64,000 bases of DNA, taken from Ischnura elegans (Eukaryota; Arthropoda; Insecta; Odonata; Coenagrionidae). Below, one piece after another: positions 12,884-25,830 of this stretch; position 1 is the first letter of the stretch; the number at the start of each line of letters is the position of its first letter. The position numbers and the translations under genes were made by a program. The stretch is taken from NCBI RefSeq assembly GCF_921293095.1, contig NC_060248.1, positions 134,118,972-134,182,971 of the forward strand, in the 5' to 3' direction. The notes below the pieces were generated by a model that made no database searches, was not told where the DNA came from, and saw nothing but the letters and a program-made list of their open reading frames with translations.

Positions 12884-14317
12884 TCATTGAAGGTCATTTA
12901 CATTTCAAGGTCATGCAAGATCATTGACCTTTCAAGGTCAATCAAGGTTATTGACCGTTCAAGGTCATTCAAGGTCATTGACCGTTCAAGGTCATTCAAG
13001 GTCATCAACCGTTCAAGGTCATTCAAGGCTATTGATCGTTTAATGTCATTCAAGGTCATTGTCCGTTCAAGGTTTTCAAAGTCATTGACCATCAAGGTCA
13101 TTAAAGGTCATTGACCTTTCAAGGTCCTTCAAGGTCATTGACCGTTCAAGATCATTCCAGGTCATTGACCTTTCAAGGTCATTCAAGGTCATTGCCCATT
13201 CAAGGTTTTCAAAGTCATTTACCTTTCAAGGTCATTCAAGGTCATTAACCGTTCAAATTCATTCAAGGTCATTGATCTTTCAAGGTCATTCAAGGTCATT
13301 GACCGTTGAAGGTCATTCAAGGGCATTGAATTTCAAGGTCATTCAAAGTCATTGACCGTTCATAGTCATTCGAGGTCATTGAATCTTCAAGGTCATTAAC
13401 CGTTCAAGGTCATTCAAGGCTATTTATTGTTAAAGGCCATTCAAGGTCATTGACATTTCAAGGTCATTGACATTTCAAGGTCATTCAAGGTTATTGATCT
13501 ATCAAGGTCATTCGAGGACATTGACATTTCAAGGTTATTCAAGGTCATTAACCGTTCAAGGTCACCCAAGGCTATAGATCGTTCAATGTCATTCAAGGTC
13601 ACTGTCCTTTCAAGGTTTTCAAAGTCATCGGCCGTTCAAGGTCATTCAAAGTTATTAACTTTTCAAGGTCATTCAAGGTCATTGACCGTTCAAGGTCATT
13701 CAAGGTCATTGACCTTTCAAGGTCACCCAAGGCTTTTGATCGTTCAATGTCATTCAAGGTCCGGTCAAGGTTTTCAAAGTCATTGACCTTTCAAGGTCAA
13801 TCAAGGTCATTGACCGTTCGACGTCATTCAAGGTCATTGACCTTTCGAGGTCATTCAAGGTCATTGACCGTTCAAGGTCATTCAAGGTCATTGACCTTTC
13901 AAGGTCATTCAAGGTCATTGACTGTTCAAGGTCATTCAAGGTCATTGACCTTTCAAGGTCATTCACCGTTGAATGTCATTCAAGGTAACCGACCTTTCAT
14001 AGTCATTCAAGGCCATTGACCGTTCAAGGTCATTCAAGGTCATTGACCGTTCAAGGTCATTCAAGGCAATTGATCATTCAATGTCATTCAGGGTCATTGT
14101 CCGTTCAAGGTCATTCAAGGCTATTGATCGTTCAATGTCATTCAAGGTCATTGTCCGTTCAAGGTTTTCAAAGTCATTGACCATTCAAGAACATTCAAGG
14201 TCATTGACCTTTCAAGGTCCTTCAAGGTCATTGACTGTTCAAGGTCATTCAAGGTCATTGACCTTTCAAGGTCATTAAAGGTCATTCAAGGTCATTGACC
14301 GTTCAAGGTCATTCAAG
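12884..14317 (+). repeat. 27-bp satellite array A5
   Basis: First part of the 4.59-kb higher-order unit copy 1. It contains a shortened marker block (CATTCAAGGTCCGGTCAAGG near 13,751). It stops abruptly at GGTCATTCAAG followed by TTTCGTGTTTGG, where an inverted 67-bp array begins. Confidence 0.92.
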
Positions 14318-14694
14318 TTTCGTGTTTGGATCAAGAATATTCATGTCAAACTCATATTTTTAAATTTTTCATTTCGAGTGAATATTTGCGTTTGTAACAA
14401 GAATATTCATATCAAACTCACTTTTATAATTTTTTCATTTCGAAATGTTAACTTGTGTTTGTGACAAGACTATTCATATAAAAAAAACTTTTTAATTTTT
14501 ACATTTCGCGAGGTGAATTCGTGTTTGTAACAAGAATTTTAATATCAAACTCATATTTTTAATTTTTTCACTTTGTGTGAAAATTCGAGTGTTTAGCAAG
14601 AATACTCATATAAAACTAACTTTTTTATTTTGTCATTTCGTGAGGTGAATTCGTGTTTCAAACAAAAAAATCTATATCAAACTCAATTATTCAA
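14318..14694 (+). repeat. Inverted 67-bp fragment (invB copy 1)
   Basis: About 377 bp of family B in the opposite orientation to the B arrays around it. It reads TTTGTAACAAGAATATTCAT on the plus strand. Its reverse complement aligns with about 12,346-12,715 of B4, sharing GAATTCACCTCACG, TCTTGCTAAACACTCG and TGATCCAAACACGA in the same order. It is flanked by 27-bp arrays on both sides with no junction motif. Confidence 0.88.
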
Positions 14695-16113
14695 TACTTG
14701 AAAGGTCAATGACCTCGAAAGGTCATTGACCTTTCAAGGTCATTCAAGGTCATTGACCTTTCAAGGTCATTCAAGGTCATTGACCGTTATAGGTCATACA
14801 AGGCTATTGACCGCTCAAGGTCATTCAAGGTCATTGACCTTTAAAGGTCACCCAAGGCTATTGATCGTTCAATGTCATTCAAAGTCATTGTCCGGTCAAG
14901 GTTTTCGAAGTCATTGACCTTTCAAGGTCAATCAAGGTCATTGACCGTTCGGAGTCATTCAAGGTAATTTACCTTTCGAGGTCATTCAAGGTCATTGACC
15001 GTTCAAGGTCATTTAAGGTCATTGAACTTTCAAGGTCATTCAAGGTCATTGACCGTTCAATGTCATTCAAGGCCATTGATCTTTCAGGGTAATTCAAGGT
15101 CATTGACCGTTCAAGGTCATTCAAGGTCATTGACCTTTCAAGGTCATTTACCGTTGAATGCCATTCAAGGTAACCGACCTTTCATAGTCATTCAAGGCCA
15201 TTGACCTTTCAAGGTCATTCAAGGTCATTGACCGTTCAAGGTCATTCAAGGCAATTGATCATTCAATGTCATTCAAGGTCATTGTCCGTTCAAGGTCATT
15301 CAAGGCTATTGATCGTTCAAAGTCATTCAAGGTCATTGTCCGTTCAAGGTTTTCAAAGTCATTGACCATTCAAGGTCATTCAAGGTCATTGACCTTTCAA
15401 GGTCCTTCAAGGTCATTGACCGTTCAAGGTCACTCAAGGTCATTGACCTTTCAAGGTCATTCAAGGTCATTGGCCGTTCAAGGTCATTCAAGGCTATTGA
15501 TCGTTCAATGTCATTCAAGGCCATTGTCCGTTCAAGGTTTTCAAAGTCATTGACCATTCAAGGTCATTCAAGGTCATTGACCATTCAAGGTCCTTCAAGG
15601 TCATTGACCGTTCAAGGTCATTCAAGGTCATTGACCTTTCAAGGTCATTCAAGGTAATTGCCCATTCAAGGTTTTCAAAGTCATTTACCTTTAAAGGTCA
15701 TTCAAGGTCATTTACCGTTCAAATTTATTCAAGGTCATTAAACTTTCAAGGTCATTCAAGGTCATTCAAGGGCATTGAATTTCAAGGTAATTCAAAGTCA
15801 TTTACCGTTCAAGGTCATTGACCTTTCAAGGTCATTCAAGGTCATTAACCGTTCAAGGTCATTCAAGGCTATTAATCGTGAAAGGCCATTCAAGGTCATT
15901 GACATTTCAAGGTCATTGACATTTCAAGGTCATTGACATTTCAAGGTCATTCAAGGTTATTGACCTTTCAAGGTCATTCAAGGACATTGATCATTCAATG
16001 CCGCTCAATGTCATTGACCGTTGACGGTAATTAAATGTCATTAACTCTTCAAGGTCCTTCAAGATCGTTGAACGGGTAAGGTCATTCAAGGTTATTGACC
16101 GTTAAAGGTCATT
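14695..16113 (+). repeat. 27-bp satellite array A6
   Basis: Begins with GAAAGGTCAATGACCTCG, a perturbed unit at the border with the inverted fragment. It includes the 645 bp that are absent from the homologous array A8. It ends with the TTCAATGCCGCTC / GAACGGGTAAGGTC block. Confidence 0.92.
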
Positions 16114-17357
16114 TAAAAAATTTAATTTAAAAATATAAAAAGGTTAGTTTGGTATGAATATTCTCACTAATAAACGCTAGTTGTCTACCGGAAATGATAA
16201 AATGAAAAATGTCAGTTTTATATGAATGTTCTTCTTAGAAACACGAATTCAACACTCGAAATGAAAAAATAAAAAAAGTAGGATAGATATGAATATTTTT
16301 GTAACAAACGCTAATACACCACTCGAATTGAAAGAATTAAAAAAGTGAAATTGAATGAATATTCCTAATACAAACGATATTTCACTTTTCAAAATAAAAA
16401 CATTAAAAAAGTGAGTTTGATACGGTTTTTCTTGTTAGAAACACTAATTGACCACTCCAAAAAACCATTAAGGTGAGTTTGGTATTAATATTTTTGTTAC
16501 AAACGCAAATTCACCACTCGAAACGAAAAAATAAAAGAAGTGATTTCGATATTCTTGTTACAAAGGCGAATTCATTTTTAAAAATGAAAGTAAGAAAAAA
16601 TTGAGTAAATCTTACTACAAACGCGAAGTCATCACTGGAAATGAAAAAAATAAAAAGTAAGTTAATATTAATATTCTTGTTACAAACGCAATTTCACCTC
16701 TCGATTTGAAAAAATTAAAAAAAGTGAGTTTGATGAGAATATTCTTGTAACAAACGCGAATTCACAACTAGAAATGAAAAAAATTAAAGTGGCTTTCATA
16801 TGAGTTCAAATGAAAATATTAAAAATTGAGTTTTACATGTTTTTTCTTGCTACAAACGCGAAATCAGCACTCGCAAAGCAAAACATAAAAAGTGAGATTG
16901 ATCTGAATAGTCTTGTTACCAAAACGAACTTATACTCGAAATGAAAAATTAGATAATGGAGTTCGATAAAGTTTTTATATTTGAAACACGAATTCACCTC
17001 ACGCAATGACAAATAAAAAATTAATTTTATATAAGTATTCTTGCTAAACACTCGAATTTGCACACGAAATGAAAAAATTAAAAATGTGAGTTTGATATTA
17101 ATATTCTTCTTACATACACGAATTCACCTCGCGAAATGAAAAAATTAAAAAGTTTGTTTGATATGAATAGTCTTGTCACAAACACGAGTTAACAACTCGA
17201 ATTGAAAAAATTAAAAAAGTGAGTTTAATATGAATATTCTTGTTACAAACGCAAATATTCACTCGAAATGAAAAAAATTAAGAATATTCTTGATCCAAAC
17301 ACGACTTCCGAACTCGAAATGAAAAAATTAAAAAAGTGAGTGTGATATGAATATAAT
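16114..17357 (-). repeat. 67-bp satellite array B5
   Basis: Almost identical to B4 at an offset of 4592 bp; only isolated substitutions were noticed (for example ACAAACGCAATTTCACC here against ACAAACAAAATTTCACC in B4). Confidence 0.93.
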
Positions 17358-17475
17358 GGGTTGGGTTGGGTTGGTTGGATATCGGTGATAAGTTTTATTT
17401 CTAATGCATTAATAGCTTAAAATATTCTACGATCTGTTGTCCCATTGCGAGGTCAATGAAGGACATGCACAAAAG
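17358..17475 (+). repeat. B-to-A junction J5
   Basis: Copy of J4 at an offset of 4592 bp; no difference was seen by eye. Confidence 0.85.
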
Positions 17476-18909
17476 TCATTGAAGGTCATTTACATTTCAA
17501 GGTCATGCAAGATCATTGACCTTTCAAGGTCAATCAAGGTTATTGACCGTTCAAGGTCATTCAAGGTCATTGACCGTTCAAGGTCATTCAAGGTCATCAA
17601 CCGTTCAAGGTCATTCAAGGCTATTGATCGTTTAATGTCATTCAAGGTCATTGTCCGTTCAAGGTTTTCAAAGTCATTGACCATCAAGGTCATTAAAGGT
17701 CATTGACCTTTCAAGGTCCTTCAAGGTCATTGACCGTTCAAGATCATTCCAGGTCATTGACCTTTCAAGGTCATTCAAGGTCATTGCCCATTCAAGGTTT
17801 TCAAAGTCATTTACCTTTCAAGGTCATTCAATGTCATTAACCGTTCAAATTCATTCAAGGTCATTGATCTTTCAAGGTCATTCAAGGTCATTGACCGTTG
17901 AAGGTCATTCAAGGGCATTGAATTTCAAGGTCATTCAAAGTCATTGACCGTTCATAGTCATTCGAGGTCATTGAATCTTCAAGGTCATTAACCGTTCAAG
18001 GTCATTCAAGGCTATTTATTGTTAAAGGCCATTCAAGGTCATTGACATTTCAAGGTCATTGACATTTCAAGGTCATTCAAGGTTATTGATCTATCAAGGT
18101 CATTCGAGGACATTGACATTTCAAGGTTATTCAAGGTCATTAACCGTTCAAGGTCACCCAAGGCTATAGATCGTTCAATGTCATTCAAGGTCACTGTCCT
18201 TTCAAGGTTTTCAAAGTCATCGGCCGTTCAAGGTCATTCAAAGTTATTAACTTTTCAAGGTCATTCAAGGTCATTGACCGTTCAAGGTCATTCAAGGTCA
18301 TTGACCTTTCAAGGTCACCCAAGGCTTTTGATCGTTCAATGTCATTCAAGGTCCGGTCAAGGTTTTCAAAGTCATTGACCTTTCAAGGTCAATCAAGGTC
18401 ATTGACCGTTCGACGTCATTCAAGGTCATTGACCTTTCAAGGTCATTCAAGGTCATTGACCGTTCAAGGTCATTCAAGGTCATTGACCTTTCAAGGTCAT
18501 TCAAGGTCATTGACTGTTCAAGGTCATTCAAGGTCATTGACCTTTCAAGGTCATTCACCGTTGAATGTCATTCAAGGTAACCGACCTTTCATAGTCATTC
18601 AAGGCCATTGACCGTTCAAGGTCATTCAAGGTCATTGACCGTTCAAGGTCATTCAAGGCAATTGATCATTCAATGTCATTCAGGGTCATTGTCCGTTCAA
18701 GGTCATTCAAGGCTATTGATCGTTCAATGTCATTCAAGGTCATTGTCCGTTCAAGGTTTTCAAAGTCATTGACCATTCAAGAACATTCAAGGTCATTGAC
18801 CTTTCAAGGTCCTTCAAGGTCATTGACTGTTCAAGGTCATTCAAGGTCATTGACCTTTCAAGGTCATTAAAGGTCATTCAAGGTCATTGACCGTTCAAGG
18901 TCATTCAAG
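17476..18909 (+). repeat. 27-bp satellite array A7
   Basis: Copy of A5 at an offset of 4592 bp. Observed differences are single bases (CATTCAATGTCATTAACC near 17,826 and CTTTCAAGGTC near 18,434, where copies 1 and 3 have CTTTCGAGGTC). Confidence 0.92.
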
Positions 18910-19286
18910 TTTCGTGTTTGGATCAAGAATATTCATGTCAAACTCATATTTTTAAATTTTTCATTTCGAGTGAATATTTGCGTTTGTAACAAGAATATTC
19001 ATATCAAACTCACTTTTATAATTTTTTCATTTCGAAATGTTAACTTGTGTTTGTGACAAGACTATTCATATAAAAAAAACTTTTTAATTTTTACATTTCG
19101 CGAGGTGAATTCGTGTTTGTAACAAGAATTTTAATATCAAACTCATATTTTTAATTTTTTCACTTTGTGTGAAAATTCGAGTGTTTAGCAAGAATACTCA
19201 TATAAAACTAACTTTTTTATTTTGTCATTTCGTGAGGTGAATTCGTGTTTCAAACAAAAAAATCTATATCAAACTCAATTATTCAA
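18910..19286 (+). repeat. Inverted 67-bp fragment (invB copy 2)
   Basis: Copy of the 14,318-14,694 fragment with the same borders, so the inversion predates duplication of the 4.59-kb unit. Confidence 0.88.
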
Positions 19287-20060
19287 TACTTGAAAGGTCA
19301 ATGACCTCGAAAGGTCATTGACCTTTCAAGGTCATTCAAGGTCATTGACCTTTCAAGGTCATTCAAGGTCATTGACCGTTATAGGTCATACAAGGCTATT
19401 GACCGCTCAAGGTCATTCAAGGTCATTGACCTTTAAAGGTCACCCAAGGCTATTGATCGTTCAATGTCATTCAAAGTCATTGTCCGGTCAAGGTTTTCGA
19501 AGTCATTGACCTTTCAAGGTCAATCAAGGTCATTGACCGTTCGGAGTCATTCAAGGTAATTTACCTTTCGAGGTCATTCAAGGTCATTGACCGTTCAAGG
19601 TCATTTAAGGTCATTGAACTTTCAAGGTCATTCAAGGTCATTGACCGTTCAATGTCATTCAAGGCCATTGATCTTTCAGGGTAATTCAAGGTCATTGACC
19701 GTTCAAGGTCATTCAAGGGCATTGAATTTCAAGGTAATTCAAAGTCATTTACCGTTCAAGGTCATTGACCTTTCAAGGTCATTCAAGGTCATTAACCGTT
19801 CAAGGTCATTCAAGGCTATTAATCGTGAAAGGCCATTCAAGGTCATTGACATTTCAAGGTCATTGACATTTCAAGGTCATTGACATTTCAAGGTCATTCA
19901 AGGTTATTGACCTTTCAAGGTCATTCAAGGACATTGATCATTCAATGTCGCTCAATGTCATTGACCGTTGACGGTAATTAAATGTCATTAACTCTTCAAG
20001 GTCCTTCAAGATCGTTGAACGGGTAAGGTCATTCAAGGTTATTGACCGTTAAAGGTCATT
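19287..20060 (+). repeat. 27-bp satellite array A8, internally deleted
   Basis: Matches A6 at both ends but lacks 645 bp in the middle. The break lies near 19,715, where CGTTCAAGGTCATTCAAGG joins GCATTGAATTTCAAGG; in A6 these are separated. The deletion is close to 24 monomers and has repeat sequence on both sides, as expected from unequal exchange or slippage. Confidence 0.9.
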
Positions 20061-21304
20061 TAAAAAATTTAATTTAAAAATATAAAAAGGTTAGTTTTGT
20101 ATGAATATTCTCACTAATAAACGCTAGTTGTCTGCCGCAAATGATAAAATGAAAAATGTCAGTTTTATATGAATGTTCTTCTTAGAAACACGAATTCAAC
20201 ACTCGAAATGAAAAAATAAAAAAAGTGGGATTGATATGAATATTTTTGTTACAAACGCTAATACACCACTCGAATTGAAAGAATTAAAAAAGTGAAATTG
20301 AATGAATATTCCTAATACAAACGATATTTCACTTTTCAAAATAAAAACATTAAAAAAGTGAGTTTGATACGGTTTTTCTTGTTAGAAACACTAATTGACC
20401 ACTCCAAAAAACCATTAAGGTGAGTTTGGTATTAATATTTTTGTTACAAACGCAAATTCACCACTCGAAACGAAAAAATAAAAGAAGTGATTTCGATATT
20501 CTTGTTACAAAGGCGAATTCATTTTTAAAAATGAAAGTAAGAAAAAATTGAGTAAATCTTACTACAAACGCGAAGTCATCACTGGAAATGAAAAAAATAA
20601 AAAGTAAGTTAATATTAATATTCTTGTTACAAACGCAATTTCACCTCTCGATTTGAAAAAATTAAAAAAAGTGAGTTTGATGAGAATATTCTTGTAAAAA
20701 ACGCGAATTCACAACTAGAAATGAAAAAAATTAAAGTGGCTTTCATATGAGTTCAAATGAAAATATTAAAAATTGAGTTTTACATGTTTTTTCTTGCTAC
20801 AAACGCGAAATCAGCACTCGCAAAGCAAAACATAAAAAGTGAGATTGATCTGAATAATCTTGTTACCAAAACGAACTTATACTCGAAATGAAAAATTAGA
20901 TAATGGAGTTCGATAAAGTTTTTATATTTGAAACACGAATTCACCTCACGCAATGACAAATAAAAAATTAATTTTATATAAGTATTCTTGCTAAACACTC
21001 GAATTTGCACACGAAATGAAAAAATTAAAAATGTGGGTTTGGTATTAATATTCTTCTTACATACACGAATTCACCTCGCGAAATGAAAAAATTAAAAAGT
21101 TTGTTTGATATGAATAGTCTTGTCACAAACACGAGTTAACAACTCGAATTGAAAAAATTAAAAAAGTGAGTTTAATATGAATATTCTTGTTACAAACGCA
21201 AATATTCACTCGAAATGAAAAAAATTAAGAATATTCTTGATCCAAACACGACTTCCGAACTCGAAATGAAAAAATTAAAAAAGTGAGTGTGATATGAATA
21301 TAAT
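20061..21304 (-). repeat. 67-bp satellite array B6
   Basis: Third copy of the B4/B5 subtype. It has slightly more substitutions (GTCTGCCGCAAATG and AAAGTGGGATTGATATG against GTCTACCGGAAATG and AAAGTAGGATAGATATG). Confidence 0.93.
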
Positions 21305-21422
21305 GGGTTGGGTTGGGTTGGTTGGATATCGGTGATAAGTTTTATTTCTAATGCATTAATAGCTTAAAATATTCTACGATCTGTTGTCCCATTGCGAGGT
21401 CAATGAAGGACATGCACAAAAG
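21305..21422 (+). repeat. B-to-A junction J6
   Basis: Third copy of the J4-type junction, offset 3947 bp from J5. Confidence 0.85.
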
Positions 21423-22856
21423 TCATTGAAGGTCATTTACATTTCAAGGTCATGCAAGATCATTGACCTTTCAAGGTCAATCAAGGTTATTGACCGTTCA
21501 AGGTCATTCAAGGTCATTGACCGTTCAAGGTCATTCAAGGTCATCAACCGTTCAAGGTCATTCAAGGCTATTGATCGTTTAATGTCATTCAAGGTCATTG
21601 TCCGTTCAAGGTTTTCAAAGTCATTGACCATCAAGGTCATTAAAGGTCATTGACCTTTCAAGGTCCTTCAAGGTCATTGACCGTTCAAGATCATTCCAGG
21701 TCATTGACCTTTCAAGGTCATTCAAGGTCATTGCCCATTCAAGGTTTTCAAAGTCATTTACCTTTCAAGGTCATTCAATGTCATTAACCGTTCAAATTCA
21801 TTCAAGGTCATTGATCTTTCAAGGTCATTCAAGGTCATTGACCGTTGAAGGTCATTCAAGGGCATTGAATTTCAAGGTCATTCAAAGTCATTGACCGTTC
21901 ATAGTCATTCGAGGTCATTGAATCTTCAAGGTCATTAACCGTTCAAGGTCATTCAAGGCTATTTATTGTTAAAGGCCATTCAAGGTCATTGACATTTCAA
22001 GGTCATTGACATTTCAAGGTCATTCAAGGTTATTGATCTATCAAGGTCATTCGAGGACATTGACATTTCAAGGTTATTCAAGGTCATTAACCGTTCAAGG
22101 TCACCCAAGGCTATAGATCGTTCAATGTCATTCAAGGTCACTGTCCTTTCAAGGTTTTCAAAGTCATCGGCCGTTCAAGGTCATTCAAAGTTATTAACTT
22201 TTCAAGGTCATTCAAGGTCATTGACCGTTCAAGGTCATTCAAGGTCATTGACCTTTCAAGGTCACCCAAGGCTTTTGATCGTTCAATGTCATTCAAGGTC
22301 CGGTCAAGGTTTTCAAAGTCATTGACCTTTCAAGGTCAATCAAGGTCATTGACCGTTCGACGTCATTCAAGGTCATTGACCTTTCGAGGTCATTCAAGGT
22401 CATTGACCGTTCAAGGTCATTCAAGGTCATTGACCTTTCAAGGTCATTCAAGGTCATTGACTGTTCAAGGTCATTCAAGGTCATTGACCTTTCAAGGTCA
22501 TTCACCGTTGAATGTCATTCAAGGTAACCGACCTTTCATAGTCATTCAAGGCCATTGACCGTTCAAGGTCATTCAAGGTCATTGACCGTTCAAGGTCATT
22601 CAAGGCAATTGATCATTCAATGTCATTCAGGGTCATTGTCCGTTCAAGGTCATTCAAGGCTATTGATCGTTCAATGTCATTCAAGGTCATTGTCCGTTCA
22701 AGGTTTTCAAAGTCATTGACCATTCAAGAACATTCAAGGTCATTGACCATTCAAGGTCCTTCAAGGTCATTGACTGTTCAAGGTCATTCAAGGTCATTGA
22801 CCTTTCAAGGTCATTAAAGGTCATTCAAGGTCATTGACCGTTCAAGGTCATTCAAG
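21423..22856 (+). repeat. 27-bp satellite array A9
   Basis: Copy of A5 and A7, in the third 4.59-kb unit. It ends at the inverted 67-bp fragment in the same position. Confidence 0.92.
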
Positions 22857-23237
22857 TTTCGTGTTTGGATCAAGAATATTCATGTCAAACTCATATTTTT
22901 AAATTTTTCATTTCGAGTGAATATTTGCGTTTGTAACAAGAATATTCATATCAAACTCACTTTTATAATTTTTTCATTTCGAAATGTTAACTTGTGTTTG
23001 TGACAAGACTATTCATATAAAAAAAACTTTTTAATTTTTACATTTCGCGAGGTGAATTCGTGTTTGTAACAAGTATATTAATATCAAACTCATATTTTTA
23101 ATTTTTTCACTTTGTGTGAAAATTCGAGTGTTTAGCAAGAATACTCATATAAAACTAACTTTTTTATTTTGTCATTTCGTGAGGTGAATTCGTGTTTCAA
23201 ACAAAAAAATCTATATCAAACTCAATTATTCAATACT
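22857..23237 (+). repeat. Inverted 67-bp fragment (invB copy 3)
   Basis: Third copy of the inverted B fragment with the same end points. It differs at AAGTATATTAATATC against AAGAATTTTAATATC in copies 1 and 2. Confidence 0.88.
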
Positions 23238-25321
23238 TGAAAGGTCAATGACCTCGAAAGGTCATTGACCTTTCAAGGTCATTCAAGGTCATTGACCTTT
23301 CAAGGTCATTCAAGGTCATTGACCGTTTTAGGTCATACAAGGCTATTGACCGCTCAAGGTCATTCAAGGTCATTGACCTTTAAAGGTCACCCAAGGCTAT
23401 TGATCGTTCAATGTCATTCAAAGTCATTGTCCGGTCAAGGTTTTCGAAGTCATTGACCTTTCAAGGTCAATCAAGGTCATTGACCGTTCGGAGTCATTCA
23501 AGGTAATTTACCTTTCGAGGTCATTCAAGGTCATTGACCGTTCAAGGTCATTTAAGGTCATTGAACTTTCAAGGTCATTCAAGGTCATTGACCGTTCAAT
23601 GTCATCCAAGGCCATTGATCTTTCAGGGTAATTCAAGGTCATTGACCGTTCAAGGTCATTCAAGGTCATTGACCTTTCAAGGTCATTTACCGTTGAATGC
23701 CATTCAAGGTAACCGACCTTTCATAGTCATTCAAGGCCATTGACCTTTCAAGGTCATTCAAGGTCATTGACCGTTCAAGGTCATTCAAGGCAATTGATCA
23801 TTCAATGTCATTCAAGGTCATTGTCCGTTCAAGGTCATTCAAGGCTATTGATCGTTCAAAGTCATTCAAGGTCATTGTCCGTTCAAGGTTTTCATAGTCA
23901 TTGACCATTCAAGGTCATTCAAGGTCATTGACCTTTCAAGGTCCTTCAAGGTCATTGACCGTTCAAGGTCACTCAAGGTCATTGACCTTTCAAGGTCATT
24001 CAAGGTCATTGGCCGTTCAAGGTCATTCAAGGCTATTGATCGTTCAATGTCATTCAAGGCCATTGTCCGTTCAAGGTTTTCAAAGTCATTGACCATTCAA
24101 GGTCATTCAAGGTCATTGACCATTCAAGGTCCTTCAAGGTCATTGACCGTTCAAGGTCATTCAAGGTCATTGACCTTTCAAGGTCATTCAAGGTAATTGC
24201 CCATTCAAGGTTTTCAAAGTCATTTACCTTTAAAGGTCATTCAAGGTCATTTACCGTTCAAATTTATTCAAGGTCATTAAACTTTCAAGGTCATTCAAGG
24301 TCATTCAAGGGCATTGAATTTCAAGGTAATTCAAAGTCATTTACCGTTCAAGGTCATTGACCTTTCAAGGTCATTCAAGGTCATTAACCGTTCAAGGTCA
24401 TTCAAGGCTATTAATCGTGAAAGGCCATTCAAGGTCATTGACATTTCAAGGTCATTGACATTTCAAGGTCATTGACATTTCAAGGTCATTCAAGGTTATT
24501 GACCTTTCAAGGTCATTCAAGGACATTGATCTTTCAAGGTCTTTCAAGGTCATTGACCATTCAAGGTCATTCAAGGTCATTGACATTTAAAGGTCATTCA
24601 AGGTCATTTTAGGCGATTGACCGTTGAAAGTCATTCAAGGTCATTCAAGGTCATTGACCGTTGAAGGTCATTCAAGGTCATTGATCTTTCAAGGTCGTTC
24701 AAGGTCATTGACCGTTCAAGGTCGTTCAAGGTCATTGACCTTTAAAGGTCATTCAAGGTCATTCAAGGTCATTGACCGTTGAAAGTCATTCAATGTCATT
24801 GACCTTTCAAGGTCATTCCAGGTCATTTACCGTTCAAGGTCAGCCAAGGCTATTGATCGTTTATTGTCATTTAAGGTCATTGTCCGTTCAAGGTTTTCAA
24901 AGTCATTGACCTTTCAAGGTCATCCAAGGTCATTGACCGTTCAAGGTCATTCAAGGTTATTGACCTTTCTAGATCATTCGAGGTCATTCAAGGTCATTGA
25001 CCGTTCTAGGTCATTCAAGGTAATTGACCTCTTAAGGTCATTCAAGGTAATTGACCTTTCAAGGTCATTCAAGGTAATTGACCTTTCAAGGTCATTCAAG
25101 GTCATTGACCGTTCAAGGTCATTCAAAACATTGACCTTTCAAGGTCATTCAAGGTCATTCAAGGTCATTGACCGTTCAAGGTCATTCAAGGCTATTGATC
25201 GTTCAATGTCATTCAAAGTCATTGACCGTTGAAGGTAATTCAAAGTCATTGCCTCATCAAGGTTTTTCAAGGTCATTGACCGGGTAAGGTCATTCAAGGT
25301 TATTGACCGTTCAAGGTCATT
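23238..25321 (+). repeat. 27-bp satellite array A10
   Basis: The first part is a full-length copy of A6, including the 645 bp missing from A8. After about 24,530 it leaves that homology and continues as an extra stretch with TTCAAAACATTGACC and AGGCGATTGACC variants. It ends with the ACCGGGTAAGGTCATT signature near 25,279, as in A1-A3. Confidence 0.92.
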
Positions 25322-25830
25322 TAAAAAATTAAATTTAAAAATAATAAAAGGTTAGTTTGGTATGAATGTTCTTACTAATAAACGCTAGTTCTCTACCGGA
25401 TATGATAAAATGAAAAATGTCAGTTTTATATGAATGTTCTTCTTAGAAACACGAATCTACACTTGAAATGAAAAAATTAAAAAAGTGAGATTGGATGAAT
25501 ATTCCTATTACAAACGACAATTCACTTCTCAAAATGAAAACATTAAATAAGTGAGTTTTGATATGGTTTTTCTTGTTACAAACACTAATTGACCACTCGA
25601 AATGAAAAAAATTAAGGTGAGTTTGTTATTACTATTCTTGTTACAAACGCGAATTCAACACTCGAAATGAAAAAATTAAAAAAGTGAGATTGGATGAATA
25701 TTCCTATTACAAACGCAAATTCACTTCTCAAAATGAAAACATTAAAAAAGTGAGTTTTGATATGGTTTTTCTTGTTACAAACACTAATTGACCACTCGAA
25801 ATGAAAAAAATTAAGGTGAGTTTGGTATTA
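25322..25830 (-). repeat. 67-bp satellite array B7, truncated
   Basis: Only the first part of a B array is present. A block of about 199 bp (three monomers) is tandemly duplicated, with TTGGATGAATATTCC at 25,491 and again at 25,690. The array breaks off after GGTGAGTTTGGTATTACT and non-satellite sequence follows. Confidence 0.9.

Noticed and set aside
12241-21010. Identical 76-codon minus-strand frames at 12,241, 16,833 and 20,780, which look conserved
   Set aside because: The identity reflects recent duplication of the 4.59-kb unit, not selection on protein. The frame spans several 67-bp monomers and has no recognisable domain.
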